From contig NZ_QKRX01000013.1 in assembly GCF_003284585.1 (NCBI RefSeq), positions 1,606 through 65,605 of the forward strand: a DNA stretch of 64,000 nt, written 5' to 3'. The notes below the pieces were generated by a model, which was not told where the DNA came from, did not search any database, and saw nothing but the letters and a program-made list of their open reading frames with translations. Position 1 is the first letter of the stretch; every line of letters begins with the position of its first letter. Positions 49,336 to 57,713 of the stretch are shown here, one piece after another. A program made the translations under genes and the position numbers. This stretch comes from Nitrincola tibetensis (GTDB taxonomy: Bacteria; Pseudomonadota; Gammaproteobacteria; Pseudomonadales; Balneatricaceae).

Positions 49336-50472
49336 TCATTCGTTTAAATGTATCGACATCACCCGCCCTGGTGATTCATCTGTCAGCAACCACAAACGTC
49401 CTTCCGCGTCTTGACGTATATCTCGGATTCGACGGCCTAGCCCTTTAAACATCTGTTCAACCTCAACAACAGACTCTGGTTGTTGCGCCGAATCAATCGA
49501 TACACGGGACACCAAACGATGGCTGAGAGCACCAGATAACAACTGTCCTTGCCATTCTGGAAAATCATCCCCTGTATAAAACGTTATGCCACTGGGTGCT
49601 ATTGAAGGCGTCCAATACAGCAAAGGAGACTCCATTCCCGGAAGGGTTTGATGAGGCGAAATTGAAAATCCTGTGTAATTAATTCCATGCGTTGCTTTTG
49701 GCCAACCGTAATTGAGAGACGGTTTAATCAGGTTAATCTCATCACCGCCTCTTGGCCCATGTTCATGAGACCAGATATCGCCTGTTTCGGGGTGCAGCAC
49801 CAAGCCTTGTGGATTCCGATGCCCCCATGAATAGATCTCAGGTTTGGCTTGGGGGTTATCAACGAAGGGGTTGTCATCCGGAATTCGACCGTCATCATGA
49901 AGGCGTATAATGCTGCCAGCGTGATCCGCCAGATCCTGTGCTCGATCCATTTCACCTCGATCGCCTACTGACAGGTATAAATAGCCAGCACGATCAAACA
50001 ACAGACGTCCACCAAAATGACGTCCTCCTGAAGATCGAGGCAGTGCTTCAAAGATATCTTCATGATCGGTAAGACGCCCGTCTTGATAACGAGCACGGAT
50101 CACACGCGTTGTTAGACCTTCAGCGGTTCTATCTGAAAAAGATAAATACAACCAACGGTTCTCTTCAAACGCGGGATGCAAGGCAATGTCGAGCAATCCC
50201 CCCTGCCCAGAAGCCGCCACTTCAGGCACTCCCTCAACAGGCCTATCAAGCAGAATGCCCTCTTCTATTAAACGTAAACGACCTGGACGCTCCGTTACCA
50301 AAATCCCACCTTCAGGCAAAAATGCAAGAGACCATGGGTGTGCCAAACTATCAGCATGCGTCTTTAAGTGCACTGGATAGATGTCTGTCGAAAAACGATC
50401 ATTGCTCCACCCCAAAGAGGAATGAACACCCAAAGTCAAACAGACTAAAAGCGAACACGTCTTTAATTTCAT
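49336..50472 (-). CDS. secreted PQQ-dependent sugar dehydrogenase (soluble GDH/YliI type)
   Basis: A 378-residue periplasmic six-bladed beta-propeller protein. Signal peptide at about 1-24 (LKTCSLLVCLTLGVHSSLGWS). Family motifs include AHPWSLAFLPEGGILVTERPGRLRL, YLYLSVGDRGEMDRAQD, YSWGHRNPQGLVLHPETGDIWSHEHGPRGGDEINLI and APSGITFYTG. Relatives such as E. coli YliI oxidise aldoses with PQQ. The substrate is not known. Its placement next to a TRAP transporter and hexose catabolism genes fits extracellular aldose use. No pqq synthesis genes are in the window. Confidence 0.88.
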   Translation of the reverse strand: MKLKTCSLLVCLTLGVHSSLGWSNDRFSTDIYPVHLKTHADSLAHPWSLAFLPEGGILVTERPGRLRLIEEGILLDRPVEGVPEVAASGQGGLLDIALHPAFEENRWLYLSFSDRTAEGLTTRVIRARYQDGRLTDHEDIFEALPRSSGGRHFGGRLLFDRAGYLYLSVGDRGEMDRAQDLADHAGSIIRLHDDGRIPDDNPFVDNPQAKPEIYSWGHRNPQGLVLHPETGDIWSHEHGPRGGDEINLIKPSLNYGWPKATHGINYTGFSISPHQTLPGMESPLLYWTPSIAPSGITFYTGDDFPEWQGQLLSGALSHRLVSRVSIDSAQQPESVVEVEQMFKGLGRRIRDIRQDAEGRLWLLTDESPGRVMSIHLNE

Positions 50473-50656
50473 GAAATTAGCTCCTGTTTCAACTGCAAAT
50501 GCGCCATCTTATCTCTGACAACTCAATCACTTTTAAATTCAAACTGACTGGTCTACTATAGACTAACCTTAGGCTTATGACTAAATATGCACACTGCACG
50601 AACAAAGGTAATAAACGTCTTCCATTTCTGGAAAATATAAATATAAAGGTCTTATT

Positions 50657-51664
50657 ATGAATTCAAAGAACCTTCTAACAGCTCTAGCAGCAAGCTCTTT
50701 CCTGTTAATGAGTAGCCCGACCTTCTCGCAAGAAACACGTGAGTTTTCAGTCTCAACCGTTTTATCGGATGCCTTTCCCTGGGGGCAAGCAGCGGTGAAA
50801 TGGGCAGAGCTCGTTGAAGAGCGCTCAGAAGGACGCATGAAACTAACCATTTATCCAAATGCGCAACTGGTCTCTGGTGACCAAACCCGTGAGTTTTCGG
50901 CTATGCGCAGTGGCATCATCGATATGGCCGTTGCATCGACCATTAACTGGTCGCCTCAAGTCCCCGAACTCAACCTCTTTTCCCTGCCTTTCTTAATGCC
51001 TGATGCAGCTGCCATTGATGCAATCACACAGGGCGAGGCTGGACAGGCTATTTTTGAGGCCATTGAAAAACGCGGTGTCATTCCACTCGCGTGGGGTGAG
51101 AACGGTTTTCGTGAGCTTTCCAACTCCCGTGGCCCTATCAGTCAACCCGATGACCTTAAGGGCTTGAAAGTTCGTGTAGTCGGCTCACCCTTGTTCCTAG
51201 ACACATTCAACACGCTTGGCGCGAACCCAACCCAAATGAGCTGGGCCGATGCGCAACCTGCACTCACTACCGGAGCCGTTGATGGACAAGAAAACCCTCT
51301 GTCCGTTTTCGACGTTGCACGTATTGACCAAGTAGGCCAAAAACACCTGACCCTATGGCGCTATATGGCCGACCCCTTGGTATTTGGTGTTAACCAACGC
51401 GTTTGGAACTCACTATCAACTGAGGACCAAACACTGTTGAAAGAGGCCGCAATTGAAGCTGGCGCGTGGGAAATTGCCAAATCACGTGCTGAACTGGTTG
51501 AAACCTTAGAGCGCATCAAGGAACGTGGTGTTGAGGTATCCGAACTCACACCCGAACAGCACTCCGCATTTGTCGAAGCGACGCAAAGTGTTTACGAAAA
51601 ATGGGTTCCACGCATTGGCGAGGATCTGTTTACCAAGGCAAAAGCGGCTGTAGACGCGCGTTAA
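50657..51664 (+). CDS. TRAP transporter substrate-binding protein (DctP family)
   Basis: A 335-residue periplasmic binding protein with a signal peptide at about 1-25 (MNSKNLLTALAASSFLLMSS, cleavage near FSQ-ETRE). The DctP fold is shown by FPWGQAAVKWAELVEERSEGRMKLTIYPNAQL and by LKGLKVRVVGSPLFLDTFNTLGANPTQMSWADAQPALTTGAVDGQENP, which contains the conserved Arg (KVRV) that binds a substrate carboxylate. The ligand is therefore likely a carboxylic acid such as a sugar acid (inference). First gene of the three-gene TRAP operon; a stem-loop follows the stop. Confidence 0.92.
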   Translation: MNSKNLLTALAASSFLLMSSPTFSQETREFSVSTVLSDAFPWGQAAVKWAELVEERSEGRMKLTIYPNAQLVSGDQTREFSAMRSGIIDMAVASTINWSPQVPELNLFSLPFLMPDAAAIDAITQGEAGQAIFEAIEKRGVIPLAWGENGFRELSNSRGPISQPDDLKGLKVRVVGSPLFLDTFNTLGANPTQMSWADAQPALTTGAVDGQENPLSVFDVARIDQVGQKHLTLWRYMADPLVFGVNQRVWNSLSTEDQTLLKEAAIEAGAWEIAKSRAELVETLERIKERGVEVSELTPEQHSAFVEATQSVYEKWVPRIGEDLFTKAKAAVDAR

Positions 51665-51670
51665 TTTAGC

Positions 51671-51703
51671 CTCCGGTATCTGCGTAAGCCACAGATACCG
51701 GAG
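51671..51703 (+). promoter_or_regulatory. 12-bp stem-loop between dctP- and dctQ-like genes
   Basis: CTCCGGTATCTG (51671-51682) and CAGATACCGGAG (51692-51703) pair perfectly around a 9-base loop, 6 bp after the binding-protein stop and 29 bp before the small permease gene. There is no T-run, so read-through is expected. Such hairpins after binding-protein genes often protect the upstream mRNA and lower expression of the permeases. Confidence 0.65.
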
Positions 51704-51732
51704 CTCATATATGGCTTGAATCCCCCCTCATC

Positions 51733-52212
51733 ATGTCAAACCCTAAATCGAGACCTGAATCCTGGATTGCTGCAATAGCCTTATCGGCTATCTGCTTAAT
51801 CAGTCTAGGTAACGTTGTTGTTCGATATACGACCAACGCCTCCTTTGCCTTTACTGAAGAATTTTCGGTTTTTTTGTTGGTGGTGTTAACCTTTGCAGGT
51901 GCGGCGGTTGCTGCCCGTCATAATGAACATATCCGCATTACCTTTATTGAAGACAAGCTTCCGCTTTTTTGGAGGCGAATACTGCTCATCGCCCAGGCCT
52001 TCTTTAGCCTGATTCTGCTAAGTCTGATTACTTGGTATGGAGGGTTGCTAACCTATGAAGAATATCAATGGGAGTCCCTTTCTCCGGGACTTGGCTATCC
52101 CACTTGGATCTATCTGATCTGGCTTCCCATCCTCTCGCTGGCGATGATGTATCGATTACTTCAAAGCCTGATTGAGCGCCTTAAGCTCGCCGACACAGGA
52201 GCGGATCAATGA
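51733..52212 (+). CDS. TRAP transporter small permease (DctQ family)
   Basis: A 159-residue membrane protein with four predicted helices (WIAAIALSAICLISLGNVVVRY; FSVFLLVVLTFAGAAVAA; ILLIAQAFFSLILLSLITWYGG; WIYLIWLPILSLAMMYRLL). The FAFTEEFSVFLLVVLTFAGAA segment is typical of DctQ. It forms the membrane complex with the large permease, overlapping it by 4 bp (ATGA). Uptake is driven by the sodium or proton gradient rather than by ATP (family knowledge). Confidence 0.92.
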   Translation: MSNPKSRPESWIAAIALSAICLISLGNVVVRYTTNASFAFTEEFSVFLLVVLTFAGAAVAARHNEHIRITFIEDKLPLFWRRILLIAQAFFSLILLSLITWYGGLLTYEEYQWESLSPGLGYPTWIYLIWLPILSLAMMYRLLQSLIERLKLADTGADQ

Positions 52213-53513
52213 GTCCAGACTTAATTATGTTACTGGTCTTTGTGGTAATGATGCTCATGGGGGTTCCGGTCGCCTTCGCCTTGGGGCTCGGTGGCGCGGC
52301 AGGCATTGTTGTTGGCTTATCGCCAGACATGCTAGCAACACTTGGCACTAACACCTACAACAGCATTGCGAAATACCCTTTAATTGCCATTCCACTATTT
52401 ATCTTAACGGGTCTGATTTTTGAACGTGCAGGGGTCGCAGCAAGCTTAGTTCGCTTTGCTCAATCCTTAATCGGACCACGCCACGGTGGTTTAGCGCTGG
52501 TCGCTGTCATTGTCTGCTTAATCATGGGCGGCATGAGTGGATCTGGCCCTGCCGATGCCGCCGCTGTTGCTATGGTGATGTTGCCCAGCATGACGAAAGC
52601 GGGCTATCCAAAACCTTTTTCGGCCTCTTTAATTGCAGCATCCGCCTCCACCGCCATTTTAATCCCGCCTTCAATTGCGCTGATTCTCTATTCAGTCGTC
52701 ATGCCAGGTGTTGATCTTAGAGCGCTATTTGCGGCAGGTTTATTTCCAGGTATTTTGGCAGGTTTATCCTTACTCATTCCCGCTTGGTGGATGGCAAAGC
52801 GCCATGGTTGGGAACACCCTGACTCTGGCGAGCGCCCGCCAATTAAAGAAAGCTTTATTCAGGCCATCCCAGCACTGTTCGCGCCTGTTTTAATCCTAGG
52901 TGGTTTGCGCTCTGGGCTTTTCACACCAACTGAAGCCGCTGTCGTCGCCGTCACTTATGGCTTTTTAATTGGTGTTTTTGTCTACAAGCAACTGAATTTC
53001 AAAGCAATCGGTGCCTTGATGACCGATGCCGCACGCATTTCAGGCGTGGTCATGATTATCATCTCGCTCGCTGGAATATTTGCATGGGCAGGCACAACCC
53101 TCGGGACATTCAACAGCCTCGCCAATGTTCTGCTCAGCTTATCGGATAACAGTTGGGTATTATTGCTCTTAATCATGCTTCTGGTATTAATCGCGGGCAT
53201 GTTTTTAGATGCCGTCTCTATCTATTTGATTATCACCCCGATCCTGATTCCGTTGGTGAATCACTTTGGCTGGAATCCGGTTTGGTTCGGCATTTTGCTG
53301 GCAATGAACATTGCCATAGGCCAGTTTACTCCGCCCGTCGCTGTCAATTTAATGGTCACGACCAAGGTTGCTGAGATAGGACTGGAACGAACCTTCTTAT
53401 GGGCCTTATTGTTTATGGTCACCATGTTCGTATCCTTATTATTGGTCATGCTCATTCCGGGTATTGCTCTTTGGCTGCCAGATAAGCTTGGATTTGTCGT
53501 CGGCCCTTGGTAA
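52209..53513 (+). CDS. TRAP transporter large permease (DctM family)
   Basis: A 434-residue protein with about 12-13 membrane helices. The DctM signatures PVAFALGLGGAAGIV, KYPLIAIPLFILTGLIFERAGVA, MGGMSGSGPADAAAVAMVMLPSM and IGQFTPPVAVNLMVTTKVA are intact. It is the channel-forming subunit of the TRAP system encoded with the two preceding genes. The next gene, a mutarotase, starts 42 bp downstream in the same direction and may be co-transcribed, which would link this importer to sugar metabolism. Confidence 0.94.
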   Translation: MSPDLIMLLVFVVMMLMGVPVAFALGLGGAAGIVVGLSPDMLATLGTNTYNSIAKYPLIAIPLFILTGLIFERAGVAASLVRFAQSLIGPRHGGLALVAVIVCLIMGGMSGSGPADAAAVAMVMLPSMTKAGYPKPFSASLIAASASTAILIPPSIALILYSVVMPGVDLRALFAAGLFPGILAGLSLLIPAWWMAKRHGWEHPDSGERPPIKESFIQAIPALFAPVLILGGLRSGLFTPTEAAVVAVTYGFLIGVFVYKQLNFKAIGALMTDAARISGVVMIIISLAGIFAWAGTTLGTFNSLANVLLSLSDNSWVLLLLIMLLVLIAGMFLDAVSIYLIITPILIPLVNHFGWNPVWFGILLAMNIAIGQFTPPVAVNLMVTTKVAEIGLERTFLWALLFMVTMFVSLLLVMLIPGIALWLPDKLGFVVGPW

Positions 53514-53555
53514 GTCAACCCTTTAGTTAAATCAACCTATATTGGAGTCATGTAA

Positions 53556-54350
53556 ATGGACATAATTGAGATTCAGCACCCAAGTTGCCACGCGCGTATC
53601 GCTTTGCAAGGCGCACAATTACTTGAATGGACACCCCATGGCTGCGATCACTCCTTACTTTGGTGCACGCCCCATCAGTATTTTCAACCAGGGCGTGCCA
53701 TACGTGGAGGCGTACCCATTTGCTGGCCTTGGTTTAATAAGCAAGGCCAGCCCTCACATGGATTCGCCCGTACTGAACGCTGGAGCCTTTGCGCACAAGA
53801 AACACTGTCTGACCGAGTCATTGTCACCCTAGAGCTTAAAGACTCCGAACACACACGTGAACTCTGGCCCCACTCTTTTCATTTACGACTGACCCTTTCG
53901 CTCGGTCACGAATGCCAAATTGACCTTAACATCGATTGCCAAGCCACAAATACAGGCGCACTGCATACGTATTTGAACGTAGGTGATGTTCAAAACACGC
54001 TCGTCAACGGCCTAGGCTTAGAGTATTTCGACAGCCTCACTCAACAAAATGTAAAAATCGACAGCATTGATACCCCCGAGCTTAACATCAATCAAGCCGT
54101 TGATCGCATTTACACGGCCCCCTCACCTATATCCCTGGTGAAGAGTCCTTTATTTCCGAGCGCGATTGTAGTTGAACACCAGCATCATCAGGAAGTCGTC
54201 GTTTGGAATCCATGGCGAGAAGGCGCTCACGCCTTGAGCGATATGGAGACAGAAAGCTTTCAGAAAATGCTCTGCGTGGAGACAGCGAGCATCTCACGCC
54301 CCTTAAACAAGCAACTTTCCATGACACTTCGCCTCGCAGCTGACCTTTAG
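53556..54350 (+). CDS. D-hexose-6-phosphate mutarotase (YeaD type)
   Basis: A 264-residue aldose-1-epimerase-superfamily protein, probably interconverting the anomers of glucose-6-phosphate. It contains the YeaD-type RAIRGGVPICWPWF and SHGFARTERWSL, with a catalytic His, ALHTYLNVGD, with the second His, and the late FPSAIVVEHQHHQEVVVWNPW. YeaD proteins are commonly linked to gap or pgi. It lies between the TRAP operon and pgi in the same direction, 145 bp before pgi. Cytosolic. Confidence 0.88.
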   Translation: MDIIEIQHPSCHARIALQGAQLLEWTPHGCDHSLLWCTPHQYFQPGRAIRGGVPICWPWFNKQGQPSHGFARTERWSLCAQETLSDRVIVTLELKDSEHTRELWPHSFHLRLTLSLGHECQIDLNIDCQATNTGALHTYLNVGDVQNTLVNGLGLEYFDSLTQQNVKIDSIDTPELNINQAVDRIYTAPSPISLVKSPLFPSAIVVEHQHHQEVVVWNPWREGAHALSDMETESFQKMLCVETASISRPLNKQLSMTLRLAADL

Positions 54351-54366
54351 CCCTCAGATAAAATAA

Positions 54367-54454
54367 AGGTAAATTTACTATTTTTATTAGAAATAAAACC
54401 CTAAAAAGATAAAAGTATTGGTATATTTAACAAAATAATGATAAAAATTTACCT
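54367..54454 (+). promoter_or_regulatory. repeated AGGTAAATTT elements upstream of pgi
   Basis: AGGTAAATTT occurs at 54367-54376, continued as the palindrome GTAAATTTAC (54369-54378), and again in reverse orientation at 54445-54454. Between them GGTATATTTAACAAAATAAT (54420-54439) matches 19 of 20 bases of a sequence upstream of zwf (63205-63224). These look like binding sites for a shared regulator; which one is unknown. Confidence 0.5.
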
Positions 54455-54494
54455 ATCTTATTTCTGATCAATAATAACTAAAAGGATCTGCACT

Positions 54495-56189
54495 ATGTCT
54501 CGAATTTACGAATCGGATGCCTGGCAAACACTCAAGGAACGTGCTGATAAAGCAAATCGCCCTCATCTCCGAGAGTTATTTACGGCCGATCCGAATCGCT
54601 TTGAAAAAATGTCGCTCAGAGTACAAAACATTCTTCTGGATTACTCAAAGAATCTGATTGATGACGAAACCTTAAACGACCTACTGGACTTAGCCAACGA
54701 AGCCAAGGTCGATGATTGGCGTCGTCGGATGTTCCAAGGGGACCGCATCAACATCACTGAGGATCGAGCGGTACTCCACACCGCCTTGCGTAATCGGACC
54801 AATACGCCTGTCTACGTGGATGGAAAAAATGTCATGCCTGCCGTTAACAACGAGCTGGCTCGCATCAAGAAGTTTGTCAATCAGGTGCGCAGAGGCGAAT
54901 GGCGTGGTTATTCAGGTAAGCGCATTACCGATGTTGTGAACTTAGGGATTGGTGGGTCAGATCTCGGTCCGCGTATGGTCACCCAAGCATTAAAACCCTA
55001 TGCCGATGATCGCATTCGTGTCCATTTTGTCTCCAATGTCGACGGTGTTGAAATCGCAAACACACTGCGCCCACTCAACCCTGAACGGGTATTGTTTGTC
55101 GTTGCATCTAAAACCTTCACCACCAGCGAAACCATGACCAATGCCCACACGGCACGCAACTGGCTTATGTCATCCGCATTCGATGAACGCGCCGTTGCAA
55201 AGCACTTCATTGCCGTATCGAGCAACAAAGAAGCGATCAAAGCATTTGGAATCAGTGCAGAAAACAGCTTTCAAATGTGGGATTGGGTCGGAGGACGCTT
55301 TTCTCTCTGGTCTGCGATTGGCCTTCCCATCGCGCTGTATTTAGGCTTTAGCCAGTTCGAAGAGTTGCTGACTGGTGCTCACGAGATGGACATTCACTTT
55401 AGAGATGAACCGCTTGAACAGAATGCCCCCGTATTAATGGCCTTAATTAGTATTTGGAACAGCACCTTCTTAGGCTACCAGTCCCAAGCTATTCTTCCTT
55501 ATAACTGGCCGCTGGCACGCTTTTCAGCCTATCTTCAGCAAGCGGAAATGGAAAGTAATGGCAAGTCTGTCAATCATAAAGGTGAAGTGGTTCCCCATAC
55601 CACAGGATCAATCATTTGGGGGCAACTAGGGATAGATGGCCAACACGCGTTCTATCAATACTTACATCAAAGCAACACCATCGTTCCGGCAGACTTTATT
55701 GGCTCAGTGGAGAGCAGCACTCCAGTACCAGGACATCATGAAAACCTGATGGCTAATTTTTTTGCTCAAACCGAAGCCCTGATGAATGGCATTACCGCAG
55801 AGGAAGTCAAAGAGGATCTGCGCAAGCAAGGCTTAGATGCCGATGAAATTGAGCGCTTGGTGCCTCATAAAATTCATAGCGGCAATCGACCAACAAATAC
55901 CCTTTTGTTGCAACGTTTAGATCCTCGCACTCTTGGTGCATTGATCGCTCTTTATGAACACAAGATTTTTGTACAGGGCGTGATCTGGAATATTTGCTCA
56001 TTTGATCAATGGGGTGTAGAACTGGGTAAAACCCTAGCTAAGAAAATACTTCCCGTCCTGACTGGAAAAATTGAAAATGCAGGACACGATTCATCGACAA
56101 GCAACTTGATTCGCCACTTTCAAGAACAGCGAATCTTGCTGTCTCAGCAGCAGCCTGATCGCATCGACAAAGAGAACCGACATGATTAA
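54495..56189 (+). CDS. pgi: glucose-6-phosphate isomerase Pgi
   Basis: Interconverts glucose-6-phosphate and fructose-6-phosphate. The 564-residue protein has the family signatures [40 protein letters not shown] and the C-terminal [17 protein letters not shown]; the catalytic Glu lies in [15 protein letters not shown] and the His in the [14 protein letters not shown] region. The start follows AAAAGGA. In an Entner-Doudoroff organism Pgi mainly recycles fructose-6-phosphate back to glucose-6-phosphate or supplies wall precursors. Its 3' end overlaps mgsA by 8 bp. Confidence 0.96.
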   Translation: MSRIYESDAWQTLKERADKANRPHLRELFTADPNRFEKMSLRVQNILLDYSKNLIDDETLNDLLDLANEAKVDDWRRRMFQGDRINITEDRAVLHTALRNRTNTPVYVDGKNVMPAVNNELARIKKFVNQVRRGEWRGYSGKRITDVVNLGIGGSDLGPRMVTQALKPYADDRIRVHFVSNVDGVEIANTLRPLNPERVLFVVASKTFTTSETMTNAHTARNWLMSSAFDERAVAKHFIAVSSNKEAIKAFGISAENSFQMWDWVGGRFSLWSAIGLPIALYLGFSQFEELLTGAHEMDIHFRDEPLEQNAPVLMALISIWNSTFLGYQSQAILPYNWPLARFSAYLQQAEMESNGKSVNHKGEVVPHTTGSIIWGQLGIDGQHAFYQYLHQSNTIVPADFIGSVESSTPVPGHHENLMANFFAQTEALMNGITAEEVKEDLRKQGLDADEIERLVPHKIHSGNRPTNTLLLQRLDPRTLGALIALYEHKIFVQGVIWNICSFDQWGVELGKTLAKKILPVLTGKIENAGHDSSTSNLIRHFQEQRILLSQQQPDRIDKENRHD

Positions 56190-56646
56190 GCGCAAAGAAA
56201 TTGTCATGCCTGCACGTAAGCGCATTGCGCTGATCGCACATGACAATATGAAAGCAGACTTACTGACATGGGTAGAAGGCAACTTAAGCCAACTTAAACA
56301 ACATGAAATCTTTGCTACGGGCACCACCGGGCACTTATTAAAAAATCAACTGGGATTAGACGTGCACGCTATGATCAGCGGCCCATTGGGCGGCGATCAA
56401 CAGATAGGTGCAATGTTGACAACCCAAAACATCGACATGGTGATTTTCTTTTGGGACCCCTTTGAAGCCATGCCTCATGATCCCGATGTTAAAGCACTGC
56501 TAAGACTGGCATCGGTCTGGAATGTCCCTGTGGCCTGCAACCGAACAACAGCCGACTTTTTAATTAGCTCCCCACTGTTTGCAACAGCGCACTCCTACGA
56601 GATTCCAGACTACGAATCCTATCTACGCGAACGCACTCAGACTTAA
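56182..56646 (+). CDS. mgsA: methylglyoxal synthase MgsA
   Basis: Converts dihydroxyacetone phosphate to methylglyoxal and phosphate, an overflow route that relieves sugar-phosphate stress. The 154-residue protein shows [26 protein letters not shown], the signature [14 protein letters not shown] and [22 protein letters not shown], with the catalytic Asp residues. It overlaps pgi by 8 bp and so is translationally coupled. An internal ATG at 56206 (MPARKR) is an alternative start close to where E. coli MgsA begins. A terminator follows. Confidence 0.95.
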   Translation: MIKRKEIVMPARKRIALIAHDNMKADLLTWVEGNLSQLKQHEIFATGTTGHLLKNQLGLDVHAMISGPLGGDQQIGAMLTTQNIDMVIFFWDPFEAMPHDPDVKALLRLASVWNVPVACNRTTADFLISSPLFATAHSYEIPDYESYLRERTQT

Positions 56647-56653
56647 CGGCAAT

Positions 56654-56700
56654 CCACCTGTTCACTCATATTATACAGCAGAATGAACAGGTGGAATTTT
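56654..56700 (+). terminator. terminator downstream of pgi-mgsA
   Basis: CCACCTGTTCA (56654-56664) and TGAACAGGTGG (56684-56694) form an 11-bp perfect stem around a 19-base loop, followed by AATTTTAT. It lies 8 bp after the mgsA stop. Confidence 0.8.
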
Positions 56701-56768
56701 ATGAACATTACGCAAGCGCTTGTCTAGTAAGCTTAACGAAACCACTAGACTCAACAAAACTAGCAGAC

Positions 56769-57713
56769 TTAACGAATAGCGGCGGCCGCACCAAGCAACC
56801 CTGGATTGTCAGCTACGCACAACCAGACCGGTACCTTCTGCATGTAAGACTGAAAGCGCCCTTTCGACTCCAAACCTTCACGGAAAGGACTGGCCTTAAA
56901 GAAATCCACCATGCGAGGCAAAATACCGCCACACAGGTAGATCCCCCCTCTTGCCCCCATCATCAACACGGCATCGCCCGCCACCGCGCCAAGAATACGG
57001 CAAAAACGGTTTAGCACTTCCTGAGAAAAGACCTCCCCCTGCAAAGCCGCTTGCGAAATTTCGGCAGGCGACGTATGCACAGGCGTAATCTGTTTGAAGT
57101 CAGCCAATGCAGTATAGAGACTCAATAAACCTTGGCCACTGAGAATCCGCTCAACAGAGACGCGCCCAAAGGTTTGAGTTAAATACGCCCAAACAGCGGC
57201 TTCAGCCGTATCCGTTGGCGCAAAGCTTACGTGCCCGCCTTCCGCAGACAACGCTTTCCACTGCCCATTAAAGGGCACGAGCGCCGACACCCCCAAACCG
57301 GTGCCAGGCCCCACGACTAAACGCGGAGCGTCATCGTCAGATTCTCCGCCACCTATCTGGATTAGATCAGCCTCAGAGACTTCCAACATTCCTAACGCCA
57401 TGGCGGTAAAGTCATTTAACAAGGTCAACTGCTTAAGATTCAATGCACTTGAAAGTTGAGCCCGCGTAAACACCCAATGATTATTGGTCATACGCAGCTG
57501 CTCAACCTTAACAGGACAGGCCAAGGCAATACTGGCCTTATCCACGTGTTGAATATCCAGCTCTCTCAGATAAGCCTTTGCTGCATGGTCAATATTTTCA
57601 TAGTCTGCACAGGCTAGCGTTTTCACCTGCTCTAGCTTGACTTGCCCCTCCTTTACCAAAGCAAAGCGCGCATTGGTTCCACCGATATCTGCAACCAAAG
57701 CATACTGGCTCAT
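56769..57713 (-). CDS. glk: glucokinase Glk
   Basis: ATP-dependent phosphorylation of glucose. The 314-residue protein is of the bacterial Glk family: phosphate motif VADIGGTNARFALV near the N-terminus, LLNDFTAMALGM, VGPGTGLGVSALVP with the catalytic region, and AEGGHVSFAPTD. Its ATG directly follows the edd stop (TAA then ATG), with a GGAGG ribosome site formed by the last edd codons, so the two are tightly coupled. Together they carry free glucose toward 6-phosphogluconate catabolism. Confidence 0.95.
   Translation of the reverse strand: MSQYALVADIGGTNARFALVKEGQVKLEQVKTLACADYENIDHAAKAYLRELDIQHVDKASIALACPVKVEQLRMTNNHWVFTRAQLSSALNLKQLTLLNDFTAMALGMLEVSEADLIQIGGGESDDDAPRLVVGPGTGLGVSALVPFNGQWKALSAEGGHVSFAPTDTAEAAVWAYLTQTFGRVSVERILSGQGLLSLYTALADFKQITPVHTSPAEISQAALQGEVFSQEVLNRFCRILGAVAGDAVLMMGARGGIYLCGGILPRMVDFFKASPFREGLESKGRFQSYMQKVPVWLCVADNPGLLGAAAAIR

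Noticed and set aside
56691-57014. 107-codon plus-strand reading frame overlapping the 3' end of glk
   Set aside because: It starts in the terminator region of mgsA and runs antisense to the conserved Glk C-terminus; no credible protein features.
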